A DNA stretch of 64,000 nt from Halobacteriales archaeon YIM A00010 (GCA_025041175.1 JAKCFJ010000001.1:1302001-1366000), one strand, 5' to 3'; counted from the first letter of the stretch, positions 36,920 through 46,211 are shown. Made by a program: numbers and translations. Notes: generated by a model not told the origin, from the sequence alone.

Positions 36920-38101
36920 TCACCCCTCTATCGCTCTCGGCCGGCTCCGATCGGGTGCGATCCGTCTGACTGCGTTTGCGGCGAAAACAGCGATAGCGAT
37001 CTCGAGACCACCGGCAGCGAGAAATGCCGGAAGATAGCCGTACAGCTCCGTGACGATCCCACCAACGAGGAATCCACTCAGCATGCCAAGGCTCCCAAAC
37101 ACGTTGAATCCACCCATCGCAACACCGCGCTCTGTGGCAGGGACGATGTCGGTGACGAGCGCCATCGTCGTCGGCGAGACGAACGCCCCACAAACCCCGC
37201 TAGCGACCAGTAACCCAGCAGCCAGCACGTAACCGGGCGCGATCCCGATTCCGACGATCGTCACGCCGTAGAGCACCGACCCGACGACGACCGGGAGGAA
37301 CCGACCGATCCGGTCCGACAGCCACCCGACGGGATACTGCAACACTGCGAACGGCACGAAAAACAACGCCAGCGTGAGTCCAGCCTGTGCCGCACCGATC
37401 CCGAACGCATCCCGGAAGTAGGCGACGCCGGTCAGAGCGAAAAAGCCGGCAGTCAGCCGGTCGATGTAGCCGAAGGCAAAGGGCACGAGCAGCGCGGGAC
37501 GGCTGCGAACGCGGTCGACGATCGCGTCGGCTGCCAACCCGTCCTCGGGGCTTCGGTCCGGGATCGTCGCAGCGAGGACAGCCACCCCACCGAGCAGCGC
37601 CGCGCCGCCGTACAGGGGAGCGAGCGGATCGACTGCTGCGAGCTGGCCGCCGGCAACCGATCCGAGCGCCGCGCCGAGCCCCACGGCTGTCCCGGCCGCC
37701 CCCATGTTCCGGCCGTGTCCCCCCGAGAGGTCCATCAACATCGTGATCGACAGCGAGAACGCGCCGATCGTAAACGCCCCGCCGACCACTCGCAACAGGA
37801 GCACAGCGTCGAAGGTGAGACCCCATCGGGGAATCAGCGCGACCGCGGCGTAGCTGACGGCACCACCGGCCGCGCCGAGGACGACGAGCGGGGTTCGACG
37901 CCCCAGCACGTCGCTCCCGATCCCCCACAGAACGGCACAGACGACGAACGCACCGAATTCGGCGACGAGAAACCACGTGCTAGCGAGGATGGTGTCACCG
38001 CCGCCCAGCGCTGTGACCGTATCCTCTAAACCGGGATACAGAAACACCTGTGAGACGAGCACGCTCCACACGATGAGGGCAAGGCGGACTCGGTCACTCA
38101 T
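36920..38101 (-). CDS. MFS family transporter
   Basis: This 393-aa major-facilitator protein has 12 hydrophobic segments. The loop-2 motif appears as GIGSDVLGRRTPLVV, with its repeat in the second half at GWLSDRIGRFLPVVVGS. Substrate not deducible; such haloarchaeal MFS proteins are usually annotated as putative drug/metabolite transporters. It is a stand-alone gene. The 242 bp on its 3' side include the promoter region of mnhE and nothing else I recognise. Confidence 0.9.
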   Translation of the reverse strand: MSDRVRLALIVWSVLVSQVFLYPGLEDTVTALGGGDTILASTWFLVAEFGAFVVCAVLWGIGSDVLGRRTPLVVLGAAGGAVSYAAVALIPRWGLTFDAVLLLRVVGGAFTIGAFSLSITMLMDLSGGHGRNMGAAGTAVGLGAALGSVAGGQLAAVDPLAPLYGGAALLGGVAVLAATIPDRSPEDGLAADAIVDRVRSRPALLVPFAFGYIDRLTAGFFALTGVAYFRDAFGIGAAQAGLTLALFFVPFAVLQYPVGWLSDRIGRFLPVVVGSVLYGVTIVGIGIAPGYVLAAGLLVASGVCGAFVSPTTMALVTDIVPATERGVAMGGFNVFGSLGMLSGFLVGGIVTELYGYLPAFLAAGGLEIAIAVFAANAVRRIAPDRSRPRAIEG

Positions 38102-38595
38102 ACAGCATCGATCGGTTTGGTTCTCGGTCAGTGTCGAGGCAGCCGCTCTGCTCTCGTCGATCGAAACGGCACAACTCGGGGGGTCGATTCATCGGGATCA
38201 CGTTTCGTGTATCGTTCCGTTCGGTCGCCACCGGATTCGCACTCCGATCGCACCGACGGACGTTCAGTTTTGCTTACTCTGCAGACGAAGTAGTCAGTAC
38301 CGGTTTCGTCCGGTGTCGGACTGCTCCGACGGACCGACCGGGTGGGGATTCGCGCGACCACCTATGAGCGAGGGAATGGGGTGGGTCTCCCACCCAGGGT
38401 TCGAATCAGGAACGAAAATCATTGTTTTGTTGATTGTTCGATGAGGCTGTTCGATGGGAGTATCTCTGCCGGGCCGTGACCTAGATAGGAACCACACAGT
38501 GTGGGGCTGAGAATCCACAAACTACACGTCTCCGCCGTCCTCACAGACGACCACTGACTGAAAAGAGGAGAGCCCCGTCAGTCGCCACGATCGGG
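38102..38595. other. Intergenic region between MFS and TFB genes
   Basis: About 490 bp with no credible protein gene. It holds a strong hairpin at 38379-38395 (GGGTGGG-TCT-CCCACCC) followed by GGTTCGAATC, reminiscent of a tRNA T-loop, but no cloverleaf can be built. The hairpin could be an RNA 3' end or a small RNA. Confidence 0.45.
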
Positions 38596-39564
38596 TCACG
38601 CGACGACATCCAGCTCTTCGATCTGTTCTTGGTATCGGTTTCGGATGGTAACTTCGGTCACCTGTGCCACGTCGGCGATGGCGTTTTGGGTTCGTTTGTC
38701 GTTACAGAGCAGCGACGCGGCGTAGATCGCTGCGGCCGCGTATCCCGTCGGGGATTTCCCGGAGAGGAGCCCCGCCTCGGCGGTTACGTCGATGATGTCG
38801 TTGGCTTTCGTCTGCACTTCCTCGGAGAGATCGAGATCCGAGCAGAACCGGGGAACGTACTGTTTCGGGTCAGCGGGTTTCAGCTCCAGCCCGAGGTTTT
38901 GAGAGACGTAGCGGTACGTCCGTGCGATCTCTCGGCGGTCGATCCGGGCCACTTCCGTCACTTCGTCCAGGCTCCGCGGGATCCCTTCCTGGCGGCAGGC
39001 GGCGTACAGCGTCGAGGTGGCGACCCCCTCGATCGACCGGCCCCGGATGAGATCCTCGTCCAGCGCGCGTCGGTAGATGACCGACGCGACCTCACGAACG
39101 GATTTGGGAACGCCGAGCGCGCTGGCCATGCGATCGATCTCCGAGAGCGCAAGCCGGAGGTTGCGCTCGCCGTTGTCCACGGTGCGAATGCGGTCGTGCC
39201 ACTTTCGCAGCCGGTTGATCTGGTTGCGCTTTTTCGAGGAGAGAGACTGACCGTAGGCGTCTTTGTTCTTCCAACTGATGTCGGTCGTCAGCCCCTTGTC
39301 GTGCATCGTGTTGGTCGTCGGCGCACCCACGCGGGACTTGCGGTCTCGCTCCTGGCTGTCGAACGCGCGCCACTCCGGCCCGCGATCGATCAGTTCCTCT
39401 TCCAGAACGAGTCCGCAGTTCCGACAGCACCGCTCGCCCTGTTGTTGTACAGCGTCTTCTGCTCCGCACTCGGGACAGACAGCGGTCTCCTCCTCGTCGT
39501 CGGTTTCCTCCTGCTCGATGCGGCTGGATCGGTTGTGAAGGCGTTTGGTCGTCGTTTGTGACAT
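38596..39564 (-). CDS. tfb: Transcription initiation factor IIB (TFB)
   Basis: This 322-aa general transcription factor recruits RNA polymerase to TBP-TATA complexes. The N-terminal zinc ribbon is CPECG...CRNCGLV, followed by the B-reader/linker (PEWRAFDSQERDRKSRVGAPTTNTMHDKGLTTDISWKNKDAYG). Two cyclin repeats follow, including the RTYRYVSQNLGLELKPADPKQYVPRFCSDL boundary, and the C-terminal helix-turn-helix VTEVTIRNRYQEQIEEL contacts BRE. Haloarchaea carry several TFBs, so the paralogue number is unknown. It is divergent from the pilus operon. Confidence 0.96.
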   Translation of the reverse strand: MSQTTTKRLHNRSSRIEQEETDDEEETAVCPECGAEDAVQQQGERCCRNCGLVLEEELIDRGPEWRAFDSQERDRKSRVGAPTTNTMHDKGLTTDISWKNKDAYGQSLSSKKRNQINRLRKWHDRIRTVDNGERNLRLALSEIDRMASALGVPKSVREVASVIYRRALDEDLIRGRSIEGVATSTLYAACRQEGIPRSLDEVTEVARIDRREIARTYRYVSQNLGLELKPADPKQYVPRFCSDLDLSEEVQTKANDIIDVTAEAGLLSGKSPTGYAAAAIYAASLLCNDKRTQNAIADVAQVTEVTIRNRYQEQIEELDVVA

Positions 39565-39782
39565 TGGTATCACCCTGTTAGTGTGTCGGGCGGGACCTGG
39601 ACCATCCCGCCGGCAGCCTCGTCTCCTATCGGTGGCGCACACCGGAAGACGATCTTCAACTACTTCTCCACACCCGTACTAAAAGGGAATTGTCACCGAT
39701 TCCTCAAAATGGATCGCCGGCGGGCGAAATCGCAAACACTCCCCACCGTAATCCCGTCCGTACCTGCCGGAGCCACCAAACA

Positions 39783-39788
39783 TTTAAA
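39783..39788 (+). promoter_or_regulatory. TATA box of the pilus-type operon
   Basis: TTTAAA, preceded by a purine-rich stretch, ends 25 nt before the ATG at 39814. This supports a leaderless first gene and excludes the long in-frame upstream extension. Confidence 0.6.
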
Positions 39789-39813
39789 CCGGATAACCTG
39801 GCGAATCCCCCGC

Positions 39814-42054
39814 ATGCAGGTGGGTGTCGGTAACGAAAGCGGAGAACGATGCGTTCCGCCGCCGGTTCCACCGGATGCACCGGAATCGTGGTACACACCG
39901 GCGGTGTGCGCCCAGTACGAGGTTCATCCGGGTGTCGTGGTGACGATTCGGCGGGCGAGCCAAGGAGCGACGTACGAGATCCGTGAGCCCCGGTTGACCG
40001 AGCGGGGTAAGCGGGCGCTCGACCGGTTCACCGATCACTTCCGGGAGGACGCTCCGGATCCACCACACACGAGAGCGGGGGCAGCCGATCGGATGCGCAC
40101 GGGGTTCGCGCCGAAGTACCGGCGGCTGTTCGACCGGCTAGTCGAGGAGACGCTTCCCGCTGTGATCCGGCGGCGGGTCGAGTACCACTCGATCGCCCGC
40201 GTGCGCTGCTTTGGGCGTCTCACGCCGTACGCGCTCGATGAGCAAATCACGGAGCGGACCACGAACGACGGCGAACTCGTCGTCGGAACGCGCGAGTACG
40301 CATCCATGAGAACGGGGGTTGCGATCGACGCCGAGCACCGATCGTGTTGGCACCGCTTGCTGAGCGAGCGTCGTCGCAGGTACACGGTGGCGTTTCTCGG
40401 CTTCGAGATACCGGTCGTCGTCTACCGCGAGCACACGCGGGACGAAAGCCCGTTCACGAGGCGGTACGCGGTGTGTGAACCCGATCTCATGCCGGGGGAT
40501 CCGATGCTTCTCGAAGCGTGTAAAGAGCGTCTCTGGGAGACCGACGTGAGCGAGATCCTCACGCGCCGGAACGGCTCCCAGGCCGCCGAATCCGGAGCGT
40601 CCGAGTCGTCGCTCACACACCGCGATCGCATCACGTTCGTGCGCGAGCGGGCCGAGCAGCTCCTTACACGGCTGCTCACGGCGCAGTCCACGCACGGGCG
40701 GTTCGATTCGCTCCGCCACCGCGTTCGCGCGGTGCTTGCCGAACACAGCCGCCTCGATCCGCCGGGGAGCGAGCTGATCGATTCCGATCGACTGAACGAT
40801 CTCCTCTACTACGTGCTCCGGGATTTCGTCGGATACGAGCGGTTGACGGTTCCGATCCACGACGACCGGCTCGAAGACATCGAAGTCAACCGCGTGGGCG
40901 ACCGGATCAAAGTCGTCCCTCGCGGCGCCGTCGGTCGAATGCCGACGAACCTCCGATTTGCGAACGAAGGGGCGTTCAGCAACGTGGTGACCCAGCTCGC
41001 CGCCGCCGACGGCGTCGAACTCAACGCGAGCACGCCCAGCGCGAAGGTGAACCTCGATCCCGTCGGCAAGGCGGGTGACACGGACGAGACGGTCCGGTGT
41101 GCTCTCGCGTTGGGCACCATCTCCGAGGGTGGTCCACACGTTTCGATCAGGAAGCAACGCTCCGATCCGCTCACCCCAGTCGAACTGATCCGGAACGGTT
41201 CGATCCCCACGTCCCTGGTTGCGCTGTTGTGGCTGGTGTTCGAGTACCACGGTGTTGTGCTCTTTTCGGGACCGACCGGCGTCGGAAAAACGACGCTGAT
41301 GAACGCCCACATCCCGTTCATCCCCCACGACGACCGGCCGATCAGCATCGACGAGGGGTCGCGTGAGGTCCGGGTTCCCCACGAAACCGGGGTGTCGTTG
41401 CGGACCCGCGATCACCGCGAATCCGACAAACGGGTGTCGATGGCCGACCTGATGACCGAGTCGAACTACCTCAATCCGGACGTAGAGATCATCGCGGAGA
41501 TCAACACGCCCGAAAGCTTCGCCACGTTCGGTGAGAGCATCTCGACGGGCCATGGGATCGTCGGCACCACCCACGCCGAGACGATCGAGCGTCTCACAAA
41601 CCGCGTTATCGAGCAGGGGCTACCGCCCCACCTCCTTCCGGAGATCGATCTCGTGGTGTTTCCGCGCCACGTCGACGGCGAGCGGTACGTGGGCAAGGTC
41701 GTGGAGCTCGTTCCGGAAACGGCCAGCGAATCGGTCGACACCGCGATCGAACGCGACGGTGTGACGGTGTCGTACAACACGGTGCTCCGCCGGACTGCCG
41801 ATAGGGGGTTCACCGCCGCGTGCGATCGTCCGGCGCTCGGCGGTTCGAAAACGGCGTCGGGTTTACACCTGTTCGAACGGCTGGCCGACCGGACCGACCT
41901 CCCTGTCGAAGAGATCGAGGCGTCGTTTCGTCGGAAACACCGGTTCGTGGAATCGCTCCTCGAGGAGAACGTCACGGAAATGGACGCGCTGTTCGAACGG
42001 CTCGCCCGCCACGACGAGCCGTCGATCGACGCCGAACACCGAGGTGGTGAGTGA
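39814..42054 (+). CDS. Type II/IV secretion (pilus assembly) ATPase, PilB-like
   Basis: This 746-aa hexameric ATPase powers archaeal type IV pilus-like assembly. The N-terminal half is divergent and charged. The motor follows: LHDDRLEDIEVNR-type DUF region, SIRKQRSDPLTPVELIRNGSI (Asp/His-region start), Walker A GPTGVGKTT near residue 485, the Asp/Glu box SIDEGSREV, Walker B-like VEIIAEINTPESFATF, and His box GIVGTTHAETIERL. The conserved ...TPE rather than GRE after the Walker B Glu is normal in haloarchaeal PilB proteins. Its stop overlaps the next start (GTGAGGATGA region), and the membrane subunit and pilin-like genes follow. Confidence 0.9.
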   Translation: MQVGVGNESGERCVPPPVPPDAPESWYTPAVCAQYEVHPGVVVTIRRASQGATYEIREPRLTERGKRALDRFTDHFREDAPDPPHTRAGAADRMRTGFAPKYRRLFDRLVEETLPAVIRRRVEYHSIARVRCFGRLTPYALDEQITERTTNDGELVVGTREYASMRTGVAIDAEHRSCWHRLLSERRRRYTVAFLGFEIPVVVYREHTRDESPFTRRYAVCEPDLMPGDPMLLEACKERLWETDVSEILTRRNGSQAAESGASESSLTHRDRITFVRERAEQLLTRLLTAQSTHGRFDSLRHRVRAVLAEHSRLDPPGSELIDSDRLNDLLYYVLRDFVGYERLTVPIHDDRLEDIEVNRVGDRIKVVPRGAVGRMPTNLRFANEGAFSNVVTQLAAADGVELNASTPSAKVNLDPVGKAGDTDETVRCALALGTISEGGPHVSIRKQRSDPLTPVELIRNGSIPTSLVALLWLVFEYHGVVLFSGPTGVGKTTLMNAHIPFIPHDDRPISIDEGSREVRVPHETGVSLRTRDHRESDKRVSMADLMTESNYLNPDVEIIAEINTPESFATFGESISTGHGIVGTTHAETIERLTNRVIEQGLPPHLLPEIDLVVFPRHVDGERYVGKVVELVPETASESVDTAIERDGVTVSYNTVLRRTADRGFTAACDRPALGGSKTASGLHLFERLADRTDLPVEEIEASFRRKHRFVESLLEENVTEMDALFERLARHDEPSIDAEHRGGE

Positions 42055-43181
42055 GGATGACCGGACCCACCGTTCTCGACCGGGGGGTGTACGCGCTGTT
42101 CGCCCGCAACGCCGATCGCTCGCGCCACGATCAGGACCGTCTGTACTACCGCAGCGCGGCGCTCGGCGTGGCGTTCGATCGGTACGTGGCGCGCGTGTAC
42201 GCCCTCTCGTGGCTCGCGTTCGGATGCGTTCTGTGTTGCTCGCTCGCTGTCGTCGCGGTCGTTCCCGCCGCGTTGCCAGGTCCGGCTCCGTCGTTTTGGT
42301 CGCGCGTCGCGGGCGGTGCGGTCGGAACGGCGGCGGGTCTCGCGGCCAAACGCGCGGTCGTGTTGGGGAGCCGCTACTATCTCAAATGGCTCGGTTCCCT
42401 TCGGCGCGAGCGGATCGAGCAGACGCTTCCCGGCGCAGTGCGGTATCTCCGTGCGCTGGCCGGGGGGAGCGACGATCAACGGACGATGTTCCGGAAGGTG
42501 GCAGCCCAAGACAGCTACGGGGAGACGGCCGTCGCGTTCCGGCGGGTGCTCAACCACGCCACTCTCACCGGGAGCTTCGAGCGTGGGTTACAGACAGTCG
42601 CCCGCGACACGCCGTCGGAGGATTTGCTCGCTCCCTTTTTGCTGAAGTTCGGCGAGCACGCCGGACAGGGCGACGATGCGCTCTCCCGGTATCTCCGGAT
42701 GGAGTCACGAATGCAGTCCCACAGACAGGCACGGGCGCGCCAGCGGTCGAGCGATTTTCTCGAACTCATCGCGGAGTTGTTCGTCGTGCTGTTGGTGGTG
42801 CCAGCGTTGCTAGTCATCGTTCTCTCGGTGCTGACGGTGCTCTCCCCGCGTCTGTCCCAGCAGCTGTACACACCGCTCGGAGGGATTTCCCTCCGGTCGA
42901 CGTTGGTGTACGGCAGCTCCGTGTTCGTTCTGTGGGTCGGCGCTGGCACCGCGTGGCTCATCGGGACGATTCGACCGCCGGGGATGGCTCCGACGGGGTA
43001 CAATCGGCCCGACGGTGTGGTCACAACGTTGTCGAGCGTGCCGTCCAACCCGGCGAGCGCGAGCGTCCTCGCGGTTCCGCTGTCGGTCGTCGCGGGCGGC
43101 GTCGCCCTCGGGAGCGGCGTCTCCCCGGTGAACGCCGTCCTCCTCGGATACGTCGCGGGGGGATCGTCGTGGGCGGTGTAG
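42051..43181 (+). CDS. Pilus membrane subunit (PilC/GspF-like), N-terminal part, frameshifted
   Basis: This 376-aa product contains the first GspF/T2SSF domain: QTLPGAVRYLRALAGGSDDQRTMFRKVAAQ ... LNHATLTGSFERGLQTVARDTPSEDLLAPFLLKFGEHAGQGDDALSRYLRMES, then two TM helices (FVVLLVVPALLVIVLSVL and STLVYGSSVFVLWVGAGTAWLIG). It ends abruptly in the middle of another hydrophobic helix (VNAVLLGYVAGGSSWAV). The other frame continues that helix as GGIVVGGVAARRRRS, so this and the next feature are most likely one gene, broken at a run of six Gs (43157-43162). Partner of the ATPase upstream. Confidence 0.82.
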   Translation: MRMTGPTVLDRGVYALFARNADRSRHDQDRLYYRSAALGVAFDRYVARVYALSWLAFGCVLCCSLAVVAVVPAALPGPAPSFWSRVAGGAVGTAAGLAAKRAVVLGSRYYLKWLGSLRRERIEQTLPGAVRYLRALAGGSDDQRTMFRKVAAQDSYGETAVAFRRVLNHATLTGSFERGLQTVARDTPSEDLLAPFLLKFGEHAGQGDDALSRYLRMESRMQSHRQARARQRSSDFLELIAELFVVLLVVPALLVIVLSVLTVLSPRLSQQLYTPLGGISLRSTLVYGSSVFVLWVGAGTAWLIGTIRPPGMAPTGYNRPDGVVTTLSSVPSNPASASVLAVPLSVVAGGVALGSGVSPVNAVLLGYVAGGSSWAV

Positions 43182-43885
43182 CGGCGCGCCGGCGGCGATC
43201 CGACGGCGCCAAGGACCACGAACTCCGTGATTTCGTACACGCCGTCGCGGGGCGCATGCGGCTCGGACACCCCTTCGGCGTCGCGGTCGAGCGCGTCGCC
43301 ACTGACGTCGAGTTCGGGGCGCTCCAGCCAGACGTCAACGCACTCGCGTTCAGACTCGGGTTGTTGACGACTACCGACGGCAAAACGGCGGTCCACACAG
43401 CAGCGCTGGATCGCTTCGTGGAACGGGTCGGAACGCCGCTTGCGGCCCAGACGATCGGTCTCGTGACCGGCGCGCTCGATGCCGGGAGCGACGCCGATGC
43501 GGTGTTCGAAACCCTTCAGACGGAGATCGGCCGGCTCTACCACGAGAAACGAGCGCTCAGGAGCACGATGGCCGTCTACGTCGCCGTCGGGTGGACGACC
43601 GCGCTGCTCGTCATTGCCATCATGATCGCGGTGAACAGCTACGTGCTCGATAGCTTCGCGCAGCTCGCGGCGGTTTCCGGACCGACGGAAGGGCTGGGGA
43701 TCGCTCCGGGCGCGGTCGATCCCGAACGTGATCGGTTCCAGTTCTACGTCGTTGCCCAGTCGACGATGCTCGCGTGTGGCTGGTTCGCCGGTGGAGCGCG
43801 TGGCGGGCGCTACGGAGCCGTGTTACACTCCGCGCTGTTGGTCGGTGGGTCCTACGCCGTCTTCACTGGGGTGGGAATGGTATGA
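43169..43885 (+). CDS. Pilus membrane subunit (PilC/GspF-like), C-terminal part
   Basis: The frame after the break encodes the second GspF domain: DHELRDFVHAVAGRMRLGHPFGVAVERVA ... FVERVGTPLAAQTIGLVTGALDAGSDADAVFETLQTEIGRLYHEKRALRSTM, followed by three TM helices (VAVGWTTALLVIAIMIAV, VVAQSTMLACGWFAGGA, AVLHSALLVGGSYAVFTGVGMV). If a separate gene, it could start at the GTG at 43169, inside the stop region of the first part. The two parts together (about 614 aa) fit a two-domain haloarchaeal PilC. ATGA overlap with the first pilin-like gene. Confidence 0.8.
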   Translation: MGGVAARRRRSDGAKDHELRDFVHAVAGRMRLGHPFGVAVERVATDVEFGALQPDVNALAFRLGLLTTTDGKTAVHTAALDRFVERVGTPLAAQTIGLVTGALDAGSDADAVFETLQTEIGRLYHEKRALRSTMAVYVAVGWTTALLVIAIMIAVNSYVLDSFAQLAAVSGPTEGLGIAPGAVDPERDRFQFYVVAQSTMLACGWFAGGARGGRYGAVLHSALLVGGSYAVFTGVGMV

Positions 43886-44589
43886 CGCTCTCCCGCGGAC
43901 AGTCCCACGTCGTCGGCGTCGTGCTGCTGTTGGGTGTGACAGTCATCTCGATCTCGGCGATCACGGCGAGCGTCGGCGTGCTCGTCGACCGACAAGTGGC
44001 CAGCGCGGACGCGACCCGCGTCGCCGACGGAATGGACGCGTTCGATCCCCGGGAAACGACTGGCGTTCGCCGGGACCGGTTGACGTTCGCCGATGGGACC
44101 CTCCGTCCCGCCGATCGGCAGCTGCGGATCCTCGATGGGGAGGTGATTCGATCCGTCGACGCGGACGCGCTCGTGTTCACCAGTGGTGACCAGCGGGTGG
44201 CGTTCGTGGCCGGAGCGATCACACGCGGCCCCCCCGGAGAGGCGTGGCTCCACGCGGAACCGACGGTAACCGCGCCAACCAACGAATCGGTGCTCGTCGT
44301 CGGCGTGCCCACGATCGGTTCGCCCGACGCCGTTTCGGGGAGCGGAGGCGTGACGGCCACGGTCGAACGGAACGCGAGCCACGAGCGGTCGTTGATCGGA
44401 AACGGCTCCTACGCCGTTGCGATCGAGACCGCGACGCCCGGCCCGTTGGCTCGGCATTTCTCCGAACAGGGTGCAGCCGTCGAGCGGCGGGATCTCGACG
44501 GCGACGGCGTCGAGAGCGTCGTTGCAACGTTCGAAGGGCGACGCCGGACGTACCTTGTCGTTCACGATCTCGACGTGGAGGTGACCTGA
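43882..44589 (+). CDS. Pilin-like secreted/membrane protein, pilus operon gene 3
   Basis: This 235-aa protein begins MTLSRGQSHVVGVVLLLGVTVISISAITASVGVLVDRQVA. The positively charged start, Gly-Gln and one long helix resemble haloarchaeal pilin-like proteins (the DUF7289-type group, from recall). The rest is a beta-rich extracellular domain with NxS/T sequons (NESV, NASH, NGSY) and the Ca-binding-like DLDGDGVESV. It overlaps the membrane-subunit stop, so co-translation is likely. Whether it is a pilin or an assembly component cannot be told. Confidence 0.72.
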   Translation: MTLSRGQSHVVGVVLLLGVTVISISAITASVGVLVDRQVASADATRVADGMDAFDPRETTGVRRDRLTFADGTLRPADRQLRILDGEVIRSVDADALVFTSGDQRVAFVAGAITRGPPGEAWLHAEPTVTAPTNESVLVVGVPTIGSPDAVSGSGGVTATVERNASHERSLIGNGSYAVAIETATPGPLARHFSEQGAAVERRDLDGDGVESVVATFEGRRRTYLVVHDLDVEVT

Positions 44590-44592
44590 GCC

Positions 44593-45054
44593 GTGGACGA
44601 TCGCGGTCTCACACCGGTCGTGAGTGAAACGCTAGTGATCGGTCTCGTGCTGTTGTACATCGGGCTGTTGACGGTGGTGCTGTACGGAAGCGTGATACCG
44701 GAGTATCAGACGACGACCGGCGCGGAGATCGGTGATCGGGTGCTCGCCACCGCCACGGACCGTGTCGAGCAGGACGCGACCGAATCGTACCGACTCGACG
44801 TCCGGAGCAGCGTCGAACTACCGTCGACCATCAACGACCGAGCGTATTCGCTCCGGGCAGAGAACCGGACGCTGGTGCTCGAACATCCTCACCCGGAGAT
44901 CGGCGGACGGGCCCGACCCGCACTCCCCGAATCCGTCCGCGCGATCAACGGGAACTGGCGGAGCCACGCACCGCTCCTCATCCGTGTCGTGGGTGATGAG
45001 ACGGGATACCGGATCACGATCGAGGAGGACAACGATGCTACCCAACACGGATGA
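44593..45054 (+). CDS. Pilin-like protein, pilus operon gene 4 (DUF7266-like)
   Basis: This 153-aa protein begins MDDRGLTPVVSETLVIGLVLLYIGLLTVVLYGSVIPEY. The RG-x-x-P-V-x-x-x-L pattern at the start of the hydrophobic helix is typical of archaeal pilin N-termini processed by prepilin peptidase or kept as a signal anchor. The remaining ~110 residues are a small extracellular domain. GTG start 3 bp after the previous stop. The A24 peptidase at 2425-3330 would be a candidate processing enzyme. Confidence 0.7.
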   Translation: MDDRGLTPVVSETLVIGLVLLYIGLLTVVLYGSVIPEYQTTTGAEIGDRVLATATDRVEQDATESYRLDVRSSVELPSTINDRAYSLRAENRTLVLEHPHPEIGGRARPALPESVRAINGNWRSHAPLLIRVVGDETGYRITIEEDNDATQHG

Positions 45055-45742
45055 TCCAGACGCGTCGGAGACGCGATCCGACGCCCGAGCGACTGCGGAC
45101 GCGAAAACGCGGGGACAGGCGGGACTTCTCGCGCTCGTCGTCTCGTTGGTCGTGCTCACGTCGGTCGTGGGGTTGGCGCTCGCGGTCGTCGATGGGGCCT
45201 ACCGGAGCGCCGACCGGGAGCCGGCCGAGCGGCGCATCGCCACGTCGCTTGCTGAGAAGCTAGTGAGCGAGGAATCGGAGCACACCACGCGTGCGAACGT
45301 CGTGAACGCGACGGAACTGCACACGCTCACTGGAGAGCGTCTGGATCGCGCGCATCCGTTCATCCGGGAGACGGAGCTTCGCATCCGACTGGGCAACGAG
45401 ACGCTCGTCGAGCGCGGGGATCCGACGGGAGGGACGACGGTTCGACGGCTCGTTCTCCGCGAACACCAGCGGCAAGTGACGCGGTCGGTTGGTGAGGATC
45501 CCACGATCCCCAGCGGGAGCCAACTGGCAACGATCACTGTTCCTCCCGGTGGAGCAGCCACCACGGTTCGGGCGAACGACAGCGTGATTCTCCACGAGCC
45601 GGACGGACTCACCGGCTCGTTCGAGATCGCGCTCACAGGTCCTGAACCGACGCGGCTCCGGATCGATGAGGGGACCGCGACGGTCACGTACGCCCAGATG
45701 CGGACGACGCCGACGGAGCTGGTGGTGACCGTCGATGCCTGA
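45035..45742 (+). CDS. Pilin-like protein, pilus operon gene 5 (DUF7263-like)
   Basis: This 235-aa protein has an acidic cytoplasmic N-terminus of about 28 residues (MLPNTDDPDASETRSDARATADAKTRGQAG) followed by one long TM helix (LLALVVSLVVLTSVVGLALAVVDGAYRSA) and a 180-residue extracellular part with NxT/S sequons. It starts 20 bp inside the previous gene and ends by overlapping the next. The DUF number is recalled, not searched. Function unknown beyond context. Confidence 0.7.
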   Translation: MLPNTDDPDASETRSDARATADAKTRGQAGLLALVVSLVVLTSVVGLALAVVDGAYRSADREPAERRIATSLAEKLVSEESEHTTRANVVNATELHTLTGERLDRAHPFIRETELRIRLGNETLVERGDPTGGTTVRRLVLREHQRQVTRSVGEDPTIPSGSQLATITVPPGGAATTVRANDSVILHEPDGLTGSFEIALTGPEPTRLRIDEGTATVTYAQMRTTPTELVVTVDA

Positions 45743-46211
45743 GTCCGGAGAGCATCCCGCCGATCGGTCGGCGCGGATGCAACGTTCGGGATCGTTTCGA
45801 GCGGATCGGACGGTGCCCAACGGATCGAGAGCACAGCTATCGCTGTCCCTGCTGGAGGTAGCGATCGGTGTGCTGGTCGTGTTCGCCGTGCTGTCGGGAG
45901 TCATCCTCGGCGTTCCCACGCCGGAGCGCCACACACAGCTCGACGCGTACGCCCACGACGCGGCCATTGTCCTCGAAGATCCGTCCACTCGACCCCGTCC
46001 CTCCGAACTCACAGCGTCTCGATCGGCGTTCGAGCAGGGGCGAGCGGCGCTTCACGCCCGTCTCGATGGGCTGTTGCCCGAAAATCTGATGATCCGGATC
46101 GAAACCCCACACGGCGCGGTCGGGTATCACTCGCCCTCGGACGAGCCGGTCGGCCGCGCAACGATACCGACCCCCAACGGAAGCGTGAGAGTGCTGGTAT
46201 GGTACCCATGA
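45735..46211 (+). CDS. Pilin-like protein, pilus operon gene 6 (DUF7262-like)
   Basis: This 158-aa protein has a basic, Ser-rich N-terminal stretch of about 35 residues (PADRSARMQRSGSFRADRTVPNGSRAQ) and then one hydrophobic helix (LSLSLLEVAIGVLVVFAVLSGVILGV). The Glu within SLLEVAIGV at position +5 of the helix recalls the type IV pilin Glu5. That makes it the best true-pilin candidate in the operon. A C-terminal extracellular domain follows. Overlaps at both ends (8 bp with the previous gene, ATGA with the next). Confidence 0.7.
   Translation: MPESGEHPADRSARMQRSGSFRADRTVPNGSRAQLSLSLLEVAIGVLVVFAVLSGVILGVPTPERHTQLDAYAHDAAIVLEDPSTRPRPSELTASRSAFEQGRAALHARLDGLLPENLMIRIETPHGAVGYHSPSDEPVGRATIPTPNGSVRVLVWYP

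Noticed and set aside
38340-38420. tRNA gene near GGTTCGAATC
   Set aside because: The T-loop-like sequence has no matching T-stem (CCAG.. versus AGGA) and no acceptor, D or anticodon arms can be formed on either strand.
40138-41574. 478-aa minus-strand ORF opposite the PilB-like ATPase
   Set aside because: Fully antisense to conserved Walker motifs; no family likeness.
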